From positions 61,118 to 125,117 of the forward strand of contig CAYWXV010000004.1 of assembly GCA_964462535.1 (NCBI GenBank): DNA of 64,000 nucleotides, read 5' to 3'. Positions 50,404 to 59,445 of the stretch are shown here, piece after piece. Both the position numbers and the translations under genes were made by a program. Each line of letters opens with the position of its first letter. Position 1 is the first letter of the stretch. This DNA comes from CAYWXV01 sp964462535. GTDB lineage: Bacteria > Bacteroidota > Ignavibacteria > OLB7. The notes under the pieces were generated by a model. That model was not told the DNA's origin and searched no databases. It was given only the letters and a program-made list of their open reading frames with translations.

Positions 50404-51483
50404 ATGAAAGAGATTACCACTACCCGCACTGGCCTCCGTGGCTGGCTTGATCATCGACTCGGGACCGAGGCGTTGACGGATCTTGCACGCAAGAAAGAGG
50501 TGCCGATCTATCGCCACACCATCTGGTACTATCTCGGGGGAATGTCGCTCTTCCTGTTTGTTGTACAGGTTGTCACCGGGATCCTCCTACTCCTCTACTA
50601 CAAGCCGAGCGCGGAGACTGCGTACGAGAGCGTTCAGTTCATCATGGCCGATGTCAGCTTCGGCTGGCTCGTCCGGTCGATCCACAGCTGGTCGGCAAAT
50701 CTGATGGTCCTTGCGCTCTTCCTGCATCTGTTCAGTGTCTTCATGTTGAAAGCCTACCGTCCACCACGCGAGATGACGTGGCTGACGGGCATGCTGATGT
50801 TCTTTATCGTTCTTGGTTTCGGATTCAGCGGCTACCTGCTTCCCTGGAATACGCTGGCGTTCTTCGCCACTCGTGTTGGAACGGACATAGCAAAGGCGGT
50901 CCCATTCGTTGGCGAGGATCTTGTCCGATTCCTGCGTGGCGGCGACGACGTTACTGGAGCGACCCTTACGAGGTTCTTCGGTTTTCACGTTGCTGTGCTT
51001 CCAGCTATAACCACCGTTCTACTCGGCGTTCACCTCATGCTCGTTCAACGACACGGCATGAGTGTCGCGCAGAAATGGGAGAGCACGAAGCAGCGGATGA
51101 TGAAGTTCGTGCCGAGCTTCCTGATGAGGGACCTCATTGGGTGGCTGATTGCGCTCGCCATCCTGGCGGCGCTCGCAGCCGTGTTCCCATGGGAACTCGG
51201 GGAGAAGGCGGACCCCTTCGCCCCGGCACCCGCCGGTATCCGGCCGGAGTGGTTCTTCATGTTCATGTTCCAGACTCTCAAGATGCTGCCGGCTCGAGTC
51301 CTCATCATGGAAGGCGAAGTCTTCGGCGTAATGGTGTTCGGACTTGGGGGACTCTTCTTCCTCCTGGCCCCCTTTCTTGATCGGAAGGCGGCGCGTGGTG
51401 AACGGAGTCCCGTCTTCACCGTGATCGGGGTTGTCGCGATCCTCTACATCGTGGCCCTGACCATCATCGGCTACATGAATTGA
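50404..51483 (+). CDS. Cytochrome b, b6-type fused to subunit-IV-like domain
   Basis: 359 residues. The heme-ligand histidines are His94/His108 and His195/His210; the second pair has 14 residues between, as in b6 rather than bc1 cytochromes. The N-terminal four-helix part and a C-terminal part with RPEWFFMFMF (PEWF instead of PEWY at the Qo site) are in one chain, so both b6 and subunit-IV-like halves are present, although shorter than a mitochondrial cytochrome b. It oxidises quinol with the Rieske protein. No cytochrome c1 or f gene follows; the next gene is a multiheme cytochrome. Confidence 0.92.
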   Translation: MKEITTTRTGLRGWLDHRLGTEALTDLARKKEVPIYRHTIWYYLGGMSLFLFVVQVVTGILLLLYYKPSAETAYESVQFIMADVSFGWLVRSIHSWSANLMVLALFLHLFSVFMLKAYRPPREMTWLTGMLMFFIVLGFGFSGYLLPWNTLAFFATRVGTDIAKAVPFVGEDLVRFLRGGDDVTGATLTRFFGFHVAVLPAITTVLLGVHLMLVQRHGMSVAQKWESTKQRMMKFVPSFLMRDLIGWLIALAILAALAAVFPWELGEKADPFAPAPAGIRPEWFFMFMFQTLKMLPARVLIMEGEVFGVMVFGLGGLFFLLAPFLDRKAARGERSPVFTVIGVVAILYIVALTIIGYMN

Positions 51484-51494
51484 AGAGGCCTACC

Positions 51495-52859
51495 ATGATC
51501 ACGGCAAATCATAAAGAACCGCGAGCGACACGCATCAGGCGCATCGCCCGCCCATTGAGTATCGCGCTCCTGACGGCCACAGTGCTGATCCTGCCGATTC
51601 ACGTCGCGGGTCAGAAGGGTGACTCTCCTCCCCCACCGAAGGGAAAGGATGAGTGCGTCACCTGCCACAAGGACCTTCCAGGGGAGTACAGCGCCCCCGT
51701 CACCGGAATGAAGCATGACGTTCATGCAAAGGTCGGTCTGTCGTGCGTGGACTGTCACGGTGGCGATGCGTCGGCATCAGAGTCGGAAGAGGCCATGGAC
51801 CCGGCTCGAGGCTTCGTGGGGAGCCCGTCGGACCAGGACATACCAGGCTTTTGCGGCCGTTGCCACAGCGATGCTGCATTCATGAAGAGATTCAACCCGA
51901 CACTCCGTGTTGATCAGCAGGCGGAGTATGCCACAAGCGTACACGGGCAGCGACTTGCTGGCGGGGATACGAAGGTCGCCAACTGCGTCAGCTGTCACGG
52001 GAATCACGGAATCGCTGAGGTCAAGGATCCGAAGTCTCCGGTCTATCCGCTCAACGTCGCCGCAACGTGCGGCAAATGCCATTCCGATGCCGGAAGGATG
52101 GCGTCGTACGGCATCCCGACAGACCAGGCAGCACACTACGCGAAGTCCGTTCACGCGAATGCTCTTATCAAGAAGCAGGACTTGACGGCCCCCACCTGCA
52201 ACGACTGCCATGGTAATCATGGTGCCACTCCCCCGGGCGTCAACTCGATCGCTCACGTCTGCGGCACGTGTCACGCAAGGCAGGAAGAGCTGTTCGCGCA
52301 AAGCCCGCACCGCCAGCCGTTCGAGGAGTCGTCGATAGCCGGATGCGTGGCCTGTCACGAAAACCACGAGGTAAGGCAGCCCACCGACGCCCTTATCGGC
52401 ACGACGCAGGGAGCGGCCTGCGTAAAGTGTCACTCCGAGGGCGAGGAGGCCCTTGCGCTTGCGGGAGCGATGCACAATAACCTGTCGAAACTCTCGGCCG
52501 AGATCGATTCGGCGAACGCCTTGCTCTCGCTAGCAGCGAATGCAGGAATGGAGGTGAGTCGACCTCTGTTTGAACTAAAGGGTGCGCACGATAACCTGAT
52601 CAACGCACGTGTCGTAATCCACTCACTCTCGCGAAACGATGTCGACTCGTTGGTCAAGGTGGGTCTGACCACGGCAACGAAGAGTCGCAAGGCAGGCGTG
52701 GAGGCGCTCGACGATCTGGACTTCCGACGAATGGGGCTGATAGCCTCGCTCGTCATTATTCTTCTGGCAGCCGTTTCCGTCTACCTCAAGATCCGGCAAA
52801 TCGAACGTAGGAATGAACTCGCCGCGAAGGACGCCGGGGAGGCGGCACCGTCGGCGTAG
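51495..52859 (+). CDS. Nonaheme membrane-anchored cytochrome c
   Basis: 454 residues from ATG 51495 with GAAGAGG at good spacing; a TTG at 51480 would overlap the previous stop. An N-terminal membrane or signal segment precedes nine CXXCH sites between about residues 54 and 305 (CVTCH, CVDCH, CGRCH, CVSCH, CGKCH, CNDCH, CGTCH, CVACH, CVKCH). A helical region without hemes follows (about 310-415; HNNLSKLSAEIDSANALLSL), then a C-terminal membrane helix (about 418-438). Its place right after cytochrome b suggests it replaces cytochrome c1 as electron acceptor of the complex, as known for some anaerobic bc-type complexes. Confidence 0.88.
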   Translation: MITANHKEPRATRIRRIARPLSIALLTATVLILPIHVAGQKGDSPPPPKGKDECVTCHKDLPGEYSAPVTGMKHDVHAKVGLSCVDCHGGDASASESEEAMDPARGFVGSPSDQDIPGFCGRCHSDAAFMKRFNPTLRVDQQAEYATSVHGQRLAGGDTKVANCVSCHGNHGIAEVKDPKSPVYPLNVAATCGKCHSDAGRMASYGIPTDQAAHYAKSVHANALIKKQDLTAPTCNDCHGNHGATPPGVNSIAHVCGTCHARQEELFAQSPHRQPFEESSIAGCVACHENHEVRQPTDALIGTTQGAACVKCHSEGEEALALAGAMHNNLSKLSAEIDSANALLSLAANAGMEVSRPLFELKGAHDNLINARVVIHSLSRNDVDSLVKVGLTTATKSRKAGVEALDDLDFRRMGLIASLVIILLAAVSVYLKIRQIERRNELAAKDAGEAAPSA

Positions 52860-52912
52860 AAATGGAGGGCGATCCGTATGTTTGCCATCCCCTTGGAATC
52901 TCGTAAAGACCT

Positions 52913-53572
52913 ATGCCCTATACCACTCTCGTCATCTGGGTCATCGTAATCGCGATGATCGTAAACATCTTCCTTATCGTGCGCCCATCGGTGACGTTAG
53001 GGAACGGCGGGAAGATCCTCGGCTTTATCGGAATCTTCCTGCTGCCGATTGTTGTCGTTGCCTTTGCCTCGGGAGAGCATCTCGAGAAGTCAAAGAGCAC
53101 GGAATTCTGCCTGTCGTGTCACCCGATGCAACAGTACGGGAAGAGCTTGCTGGTAGACGACAACGAGTTCATACCCGCGGTCCACTATCAGAACAACCGC
53201 ATCCCACGTGAGCAGGCATGCTTCACATGCCACACGGAGTACACCCTTTATGGCGGCTTTGCAGCGAAGCTGCGCGGGCTGAAGCACGTGTTCGTTCAGT
53301 ACCTCGGAACCGTCCCGGACACGATTCACCTGTACGAGAAGTACAGCAACCGCGAGTGCCTCCATTGTCACGCAGGGGCCCGCTCGTGGGAGGCCGTTGG
53401 TGCGCATCAACCCGACAAGGCCACGAAGGATTCAATCTTGACGGACAAGAAGTCGTGTGTCAGCAGCGGGTGTCACGACGTCGTCCACAACGTGCGCGAA
53501 CTGAAAGACTACGAACTCTGGAACCCCAATTCAGCGAAGTCAAAGGAAGGAGAGAATGGAACGGAGAATTAG
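52913..53572 (+). CDS. Membrane tetraheme cytochrome c, NapC/NirT-like (copy B)
   Basis: 219 residues. Two N-terminal membrane segments and hemes CLSCH, CFTCH, CLHCH and CVSSGCH (CX4CH). It is colinear with copy A at 49260 (YGKSLLVDDNEFIPAVHYQN versus HGKSLLVDDEEFVPAAHFQN). Two near-identical quinol-dehydrogenase-like proteins around one Rieske-cytochrome b unit imply subunits of the complex, or parallel branches with different acceptors. It overlaps the start of the next small gene by 17 bp. Confidence 0.87.
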   Translation: MPYTTLVIWVIVIAMIVNIFLIVRPSVTLGNGGKILGFIGIFLLPIVVVAFASGEHLEKSKSTEFCLSCHPMQQYGKSLLVDDNEFIPAVHYQNNRIPREQACFTCHTEYTLYGGFAAKLRGLKHVFVQYLGTVPDTIHLYEKYSNRECLHCHAGARSWEAVGAHQPDKATKDSILTDKKSCVSSGCHDVVHNVRELKDYELWNPNSAKSKEGENGTEN

Positions 53573-53747
53573 AAAGGCCGCGCTCTTCGTAACGGTCGGC
53601 CTCTTTGTCGCACTCGTCTCGCTCCTGATTCAACACCCACTGGCATTCATGGGGTTTCTGATCTTTGGCGCGCTTGTGATCATCATCGGAGTCGTCCTCT
53701 ATCTGATTGCATTGCTCAGGGGAAACCCGCAAGGTCAGGGGGGATAG
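53556..53747 (+). CDS. Small membrane protein of the cytochrome locus
   Basis: 63 residues with two hydrophobic helices (AALFVTVGLFVALVSLLIQH and FMGFLIFGALVIIIGVVLYL) and a basic start (MERRIRK). AAGGAAGGAGAG just precedes its ATG, which lies inside the end of the tetraheme gene, so the two are coupled. It is probably a small accessory subunit of the membrane complex. It is the last gene before the terminator. No family was recognised. Confidence 0.8.
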   Translation: MERRIRKAALFVTVGLFVALVSLLIQHPLAFMGFLIFGALVIIIGVVLYLIALLRGNPQGQGG

Positions 53748-53868
53748 AAAGGCAGCGAAAGTTGGAACCCGCGCACGCACCGTGAACAACGGCCTGCGAG
53801 CTGTGACGACCGCGTGGGCGACCTGCAAGGGGGCCGGATGTAAAGGGGGTACGGATACAACAGGTTTT

Positions 53869-53914
53869 GAGGGGAGAACCCGGATAGGATGAATCCGCGG
53901 CGTCTCCCCTCTTT
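53869..53914 (+). terminator. Terminator of the cytochrome locus
   Basis: 9-bp outer stem (GAGGGGAGA at 53869-53877 with TCTCCCCTC at 53903-53911) and an inner GGAT/ATCC pairing, followed by a short TTT. It lies 120 nt after the last gene. The rest of 53748-54105 holds no gene; TATATTG at 54037-54043 is a likely -7 element for the permease gene. Confidence 0.7.
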
Positions 53915-54105
53915 GCGTCGGTACCACGCGCCTCATGACGCCGACTGTTGAACGACGGACCTGAGTGCGGAATGAGGCCGCCGATCGGGCAATGCGACAC
54001 CGCCGCACCCCGTTCCTGTCCTCAACCGCATCCTGCTATATTGTCCCCCCTGCGCAAGCAGTTTGCAGGCCCTCTCCTACCATTGTTGAACCACACACCT
54101 CCCGG

Positions 54106-55881
54106 ATGTCGCAGTCAGCATCGCAACCAGCCATCGGTTCGCACAAAGCCCCCCTCCTCTCCGAACTCCCTGCCTCATCGATTTGCGGTAACGACATCAG
54201 TTCTTCGTGCCTCTACGTGTCGGCGTTGTCGATCATCTATGCCGGTCAGTATGCCTGGATCACGCTGCTCATGGTCGGAGGCGTTCTCTTTCTGTTCCGA
54301 AGGATTTACGGCGAAGTCGTTGGAGCATTGCCGCTGAATGGCGGAGCGTACAATGCGTTGCTGAACACCACGAGCAAACGTGTGGCGTCGCTTGCCGCGT
54401 GTCTCACCATCCTTTCGTACATGGCAACCGCCGTCCTCTCGGCAAATGAAGCAACGCATTACGCGGGAATCGTCTGGACGGGATTGAAGGATCATGTGAC
54501 GATTGCCACCATCGGCCTCCTTGCCTTCTTCATGGTCCTTACGATCATCGGGATTGGGGAGTCGTCAAAAGTTGCAGTGGGCATCTTCCTTCTCCACCTG
54601 GGATCGCTCGCAGTCCTGGCCCTACTCTGTCTGTACTACGTGGCAACCCACGGTATCGACACGTTGATTGCCAACTACCAAATGCCGGTCAAAGGCTCGT
54701 TGACCAACGCGATTTTCTTTGGATTCTCCGCGGCGATGCTTGGAATATCCGGATTCGAGAGTTCTGCGAACTACGTGGAGGAACAGGCGCCTGGCGTGTT
54801 CCCCAAAACCCTTCGGAATATGTGGGTGGTGGTGACAGTCTTCAATCCACTCATGGCCTTTCTTGCCATTGCGCTGATTCCAATGGCGCAGGTTGAGCCG
54901 AACCGCGAAGCTCTCCTGGCGCATATGGGAGGGATTGCAGCCGGTGACTGGCTCTCATGGTTGATAAGTGTCGATGCTGCTCTTGTGCTCAGCGGTGCTG
55001 TTCTGACATCGTTTGTGGGCGTTGGCGGACTGGTCTATCGGATGACGCTCGACCGCTGTCTGCCGCAGTTTCTCCTGAAGCAAAATCGACGCGGTGCACC
55101 GTGGCGCATCATGGTCGTCTTCTTCCTTCTCGGCGTATCCGTTCTGCTGATTACACAAGGTGACCTGGGTGCTCTGGCGGGAGTCTACACCATCTCGTTT
55201 CTCTCGGTGATGGCTCTCTTTGGGGTCGGCAACGTTCTTCTGAAAGTGAGGCGTGCACGGCTCCCCAGACCTGAACGCGCCTCCGGCATCGCCATCTTCG
55301 TCGCAATTGTTGCAGTCGTCGGTGCCCTGGTGGGGAACGTCCAGCTGAACCCGAAGTACTTCAACATTTTCCTGCAGTACTTCATTCCCACAACCGCGGT
55401 GGTAGCGATCATGCTCTACCGTATCGCCATCCTCTCGGGTATTCTTTACCTCTTCCGTCGGATTTCACAACCTATTCGCAGGTTCGTTGACACCAGCTCC
55501 GACACGTTGAAAAAGACGATCGACCGAATCAACTCGCAGCAATTCGTCTTCTTTTCAAAGGGTGATAACATTGCATCGTTGAATCAAGTGATGCTCTATG
55601 TGCGCCAGAACGAGCACACGAAGAAGGTCAAGATCGTTACGGTTCTGGGAGAAGGGGATGAACTGCCCCCCAACCTTGAAACAGAAATACGGATGCTCGA
55701 TCGAGCCTACCCCGAGATAGACATTGAGTTCATCGTGTTGAACGGACATTTTGGTCCCCCCATGATCGAACAGCTCTCGAAGGAGTGGAGCATCCCAAAG
55801 AACTTCATGTTCATCGGTTCGCCATCCGACCGATTCCCCTATGGGCTGGAAGAGCTTGGAGGAGTCCGACTTATCATCTGA
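54106..55881 (+). CDS. APC-superfamily amino acid permease
   Basis: 591 residues from ATG 54106 (CCCGG precedes); the in-frame GTG at 53965 would add a non-membrane stretch. About 12 membrane helices to residue 455, with APC marks LPLNGGAYNALLNTTSKRVA and FESSANYVEEQ. The C-terminal 130 residues are a cytoplasmic alpha/beta domain (KVKIVTVLGEGDELPPNLET ... DIEFIVLNGHFGP) resembling a universal-stress-type domain. It probably transports an amino acid or related amine; the substrate is unknown. Confidence 0.88.
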   Translation: MSQSASQPAIGSHKAPLLSELPASSICGNDISSSCLYVSALSIIYAGQYAWITLLMVGGVLFLFRRIYGEVVGALPLNGGAYNALLNTTSKRVASLAACLTILSYMATAVLSANEATHYAGIVWTGLKDHVTIATIGLLAFFMVLTIIGIGESSKVAVGIFLLHLGSLAVLALLCLYYVATHGIDTLIANYQMPVKGSLTNAIFFGFSAAMLGISGFESSANYVEEQAPGVFPKTLRNMWVVVTVFNPLMAFLAIALIPMAQVEPNREALLAHMGGIAAGDWLSWLISVDAALVLSGAVLTSFVGVGGLVYRMTLDRCLPQFLLKQNRRGAPWRIMVVFFLLGVSVLLITQGDLGALAGVYTISFLSVMALFGVGNVLLKVRRARLPRPERASGIAIFVAIVAVVGALVGNVQLNPKYFNIFLQYFIPTTAVVAIMLYRIAILSGILYLFRRISQPIRRFVDTSSDTLKKTIDRINSQQFVFFSKGDNIASLNQVMLYVRQNEHTKKVKIVTVLGEGDELPPNLETEIRMLDRAYPEIDIEFIVLNGHFGPPMIEQLSKEWSIPKNFMFIGSPSDRFPYGLEELGGVRLII

Positions 55882-55972
55882 TGTTGCATGCCGTCGTTGA
55901 CATCACTGTGACAATTCGGTCGGCGCGTGTCATCATCTTTGTGCTCGAGCACGTATGCCTGGGAACAATTCG

Positions 55973-56692
55973 ATGACACGACGCAACCGCTATAGAACTC
56001 TGGTCCTTCTGCTCACGCTTGTCGCCACGGCGACCTGCGCCGCGCAGACGGATTCCACCACCTCCACCTTCACCATTCCCGACCGAAATACTTCCCGACT
56101 CCTTGTGACGCCGACGGCGCGCCCGCTGAAGGCCGGCCAGGGGTATGTCGCGCTCTCTGAACTCTTCTTTCCCATCGTCGTGGTCGGTGCTACAGACTGG
56201 CTATCTGCGGGAGGGGGCATCAGTCTGATTCCCACTACCGACCGACAGATTGTCTACGGAACAGCGAAGATCACCCCCTATCGGGCAGACAAGGTGGCCG
56301 TCGCCGCAGGGCTTCTCTATATCGTCGGAACTGGAGACATCATCGACGAACCGATTCTTCTCCCCTTCGTCGTCACCACGTTCGGCTCGGACGATCATGC
56401 AATGACTCTCGGATTCGGGCGATGGATATCGCGTGATAGTATCGACGAAGACCTTGCGTTGTCGATTGGTGCCGAGACTCGCGTGTCGAATAATGTGAAG
56501 CTGCTGGGAGAGAGCTGGATACCGACCTTCGATCGCCCTGCGTATATCCTTGCTGGAGTGCGGTTTTTCGGGAAACGTGTTTCTGCCGATCTGGCGGTGA
56601 TCACCAGCACTGAACTATTCGCCGCACGACATCGATATGAATTCCCCGCCGTGCTGCCGCTTATCTCCTTCGCCTACAACTTCGGAGAGTGA
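55973..56692 (+). CDS. Exported beta-barrel-like protein
   Basis: 239 residues from ATG 55973; an ATG at 55955 would add six residues. Signal peptide (YRTLVLLLTLVATATCAA, then Q). The mature part is made of alternating strands with Gly and aromatic residues (QGYVALSELFFPIVVVGATD, AGLLYIVGTGDI, AVLPLISFAYNFGE), consistent with a small outer-membrane barrel. It follows the permease gene by 91 bp; no functional link is clear. Confidence 0.72.
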   Translation: MTRRNRYRTLVLLLTLVATATCAAQTDSTTSTFTIPDRNTSRLLVTPTARPLKAGQGYVALSELFFPIVVVGATDWLSAGGGISLIPTTDRQIVYGTAKITPYRADKVAVAAGLLYIVGTGDIIDEPILLPFVVTTFGSDDHAMTLGFGRWISRDSIDEDLALSIGAETRVSNNVKLLGESWIPTFDRPAYILAGVRFFGKRVSADLAVITSTELFAARHRYEFPAVLPLISFAYNFGE

Positions 56693-56739
56693 TGCGTGTG
56701 GGGAGAACTCGTCGAAGTGGTATTTCCGTGGTGCAATCG

Positions 56740-59388
56740 TCATAGGTTCTCGTCGACCATGCGACGCGCGCGCGACAGTTCCTGCAACCAGTATTCAGTT
56801 TCAGCGGGACTGCATTGACGCGAGAGCTCCGCGGCCTGTCTCAGATGGTCGATCGCCCGGACCAAGGCGTGACTCCGCTCCGGATCGGCCAACATCGGCG
56901 CACGTGCGAGTTCCATGCGGCCCATCCCCCCCTCGAGCGACAGTGCTGTCTCGGTCGTTCGCATGCCGCCACTACGCTCAACTCCCCTCTGAAAGAACTC
57001 CTCGGCCTTCTGAAAGGCCCCCTGCTGCGTGAGTACGCCCCCGATTGCCGCAAGCATGAACACGACTCCATCAGTATCATCCAGCAATTCGTACGCGGCG
57101 AGAGCGTTTCCGTAGTAGTCCATCGCACGTCCGAGCGCCTTCATCTGCTCGTGGGCATATCCGAGATTGTAGAGCGCTCCTGCCTCGAGTCGTCTATCCG
57201 CAACAACGAGTGAGAGTTCGTGGGCCCGCGTGAATTGTTCGAGTGCCTCCGCGTGGAGCGCATCGTTCATCGCCACCACGCCGATGTTATTCGCGCAATA
57301 GGCTTCCGTCCACACGTCTCCCAACCGCTGGGATATCGCGAGGGCCTCCTCATACTCTTTGCGTGCCAGCTCGTCGTCACCCGTGCTCTGAGCGATGTTC
57401 CCCAGGTTGTTCAGTGCCGTGGCCTGTCCTCTCAAGTTCTCGCGCAGTCGAAAAATCTCAAGACTCTTCTGGAGGTACTCGTGCGCCTCAGCACTCCGAC
57501 CGATCTCGCGCAGGAACATCCCGATGTTATTGAGGGCTGTCGCTTCGTCCACCGTATCTGTTCCGCTCTTTCGCGCAGCCTCCACACTCTGTTGATACCA
57601 GTGAAGAGTCTCGTCCGGTTGTGCCGTTACTCGCTTCACACGCGCAATCAGGTCGAGTGCGCGGAACTCACGGTCATGCCCATTCGTCTCGACGGACTCC
57701 TCCAATACCCGACGAGCAACCCGCTCCCCTTCATCCAACCGCTCCAGTGCGACAAGTGCGGACGCCTGCGCAATGAGGGCGTCGATCCGGAGCAGCGTAT
57801 TGCCCGCGATATTCTCTCGCTCGGCCTCCACCGCCTGCTCGAGTGCCTCGGAAATTTTCCCTGCCAGATAGTCCATCTGCGATCGAATAATGAGCGCCTC
57901 GATTCGCACATCGTTGATAGAGGGATCGTCGCGGACATTGCCCAGCGCGACCATGGTTCTCTGGATCATCAACTCCGCCTCTCCCGGCGCTCCTCGATCT
58001 CGCAACGCCATCGCCCCCCTCATCAGGTAACGGGCAGCATCCCCGTAGCGTCCAAGAACCTGTGCGTGAGCCGCCATCCGAACGGCCATTGCCGGAAGCT
58101 GCTCGACATCCCCCGCCACCCTCTCCCACTCGTCCTGCAGCCCGTCTAGAATCGCCTCGTGTAGAAGGTTCCGCTCGGCGTCCGTCAGACCGTCATATAG
58201 CGCCTGGTGGACAAGCGTATGCTTGAATCGATACGCTGTCGTAGGCTTGCTGTAAACACGTTGCTCCCCGAGGTTTTCAACGATGCCGTGCGACTCTTCG
58301 ACGATCCTGAGCCGCTGGAGTAGCTTCAGCTTGGGTGTCTCGGTTATGAGTGCCAGCACGCTCGACGTAAACGTCTTCCCCTCCACGCTCGCGTATCGTA
58401 GCAGTTCTCGCGTCACTTCGTTCAGGCGGTGGATCCTCTCTCGCACCACGGCATATGCGGACTCGGGAACGTTCGTTTTCTGGAACCCCAGCGCAATCGT
58501 TCCTGAGCGGACATCAACGACTCCATCTTCCTCCAATGTCCGCAGGTACCGCGTGATGAACAGGGCGTTTCCATCGCTGACGGTTGCCAGCCACTCCTCA
58601 AACGGATCGTTGTCGGCGTAGTTTGGATACGTGGCTCGGAGGAGAAGGTCAAGATCAGATGAATCCAATGGTGGAACCGGAATCTCCTCGCACATCGAGT
58701 AGCGCTCCAGCTCTCGCCGGATATGTACGATCGCGTGGCCCTCCCCCTCACCGGCAAGCGCTGCATCGACGGGCCGATACGCAACAACAAACAGGATTGG
58801 CACCCCCTGGAGCGCTCGTGCAGCCGTGAACAGCAGATTCACGGACGAAGCGTCTGCCCAATGAACATCGTCGAGCATCAGCACCAGCGGGCTCTTGAGG
58901 CTGATCGCCCTCAGGAGATTGATGTACTGTTGGAATGTCTGGCGCTGGTCGACGGCATTGACCTGCGTATCACCGAAACGTCGGCGATCGCGGACAATCT
59001 CTGCCGTGTCGGCAACGGACTCCAATACGTCGCCAACAACCGGTATGCAGCGCATCCATGCCATCGCCAGTTGACCCACCAGCTTCCGGGTCTCCAACTT
59101 CTGTTCGTGCTTCGTAGCCGCCAGCTGCCGTAACAGTTCGCTCCAGGGTTGAAGCGCCTCGACCTCGCCGACGTTGGCGCCTGCGACGGGAGTGGAACAC
59201 TCTGCCCCGACAACAAGGGGTGGAGGGTACATTGACTCGCACTCCGCGCGTAGAGCCGTCAGCAGGGCCGACTTGCCAATTCCCGCCTCGCCGGTGACGA
59301 AGAGCACGTTGACGCTGCCGTCCCCCGACACTATTTCGGTAACGCGTCGACGGAAATATTCCAACTCAGGTTGACGGCCTATGAACAT
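56740..59388 (-). CDS. STAND-type AAA ATPase with TPR repeats, no output domain recognised
   Basis: 882 residues from ATG 59388, chosen because FIGRQPELEYFRRRV is the normal beginning of the AAA_16 domain. Walker A is GEAGIGKSALL and Walker B LVLMLDDVHWAD. The middle has the winged-helix tail of STAND ATPases, and residues about 430-850 are TPR units (ALNNIGMFLREIGRSAEAHE, ALNNLGNIAQSTGDDELARK). No DNA-binding, cyclase or nuclease domain was seen, unlike LuxR/MalT or AAA-cyclases, so it may pass its signal by protein contact. The 46 bp after the divergent-type barrel gene suggest no shared promoter. Confidence 0.85.
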   Translation of the reverse strand: MFIGRQPELEYFRRRVTEIVSGDGSVNVLFVTGEAGIGKSALLTALRAECESMYPPPLVVGAECSTPVAGANVGEVEALQPWSELLRQLAATKHEQKLETRKLVGQLAMAWMRCIPVVGDVLESVADTAEIVRDRRRFGDTQVNAVDQRQTFQQYINLLRAISLKSPLVLMLDDVHWADASSVNLLFTAARALQGVPILFVVAYRPVDAALAGEGEGHAIVHIRRELERYSMCEEIPVPPLDSSDLDLLLRATYPNYADNDPFEEWLATVSDGNALFITRYLRTLEEDGVVDVRSGTIALGFQKTNVPESAYAVVRERIHRLNEVTRELLRYASVEGKTFTSSVLALITETPKLKLLQRLRIVEESHGIVENLGEQRVYSKPTTAYRFKHTLVHQALYDGLTDAERNLLHEAILDGLQDEWERVAGDVEQLPAMAVRMAAHAQVLGRYGDAARYLMRGAMALRDRGAPGEAELMIQRTMVALGNVRDDPSINDVRIEALIIRSQMDYLAGKISEALEQAVEAERENIAGNTLLRIDALIAQASALVALERLDEGERVARRVLEESVETNGHDREFRALDLIARVKRVTAQPDETLHWYQQSVEAARKSGTDTVDEATALNNIGMFLREIGRSAEAHEYLQKSLEIFRLRENLRGQATALNNLGNIAQSTGDDELARKEYEEALAISQRLGDVWTEAYCANNIGVVAMNDALHAEALEQFTRAHELSLVVADRRLEAGALYNLGYAHEQMKALGRAMDYYGNALAAYELLDDTDGVVFMLAAIGGVLTQQGAFQKAEEFFQRGVERSGGMRTTETALSLEGGMGRMELARAPMLADPERSHALVRAIDHLRQAAELSRQCSPAETEYWLQELSRARRMVDENL

Positions 59389-59445
59389 GTTGATGATGTC
59401 GAGACAGGATGACGACGCCCCCCAAGACGCGGAAGAGCGACAAGC

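Noticed and set aside
50404..51483. Photosynthetic b6f complex
   Set aside because: No cytochrome f or plastocyanin gene and a multiheme protein instead; only the cytochrome b subtype resembles b6.
44882..53747. Nitrite or nitrate reductase (Nrf/Nap) locus
   Set aside because: No NrfA-type CXXCK cytochrome and no molybdopterin subunit is present; the decaheme-barrel pair fits an outer-membrane conduit better.
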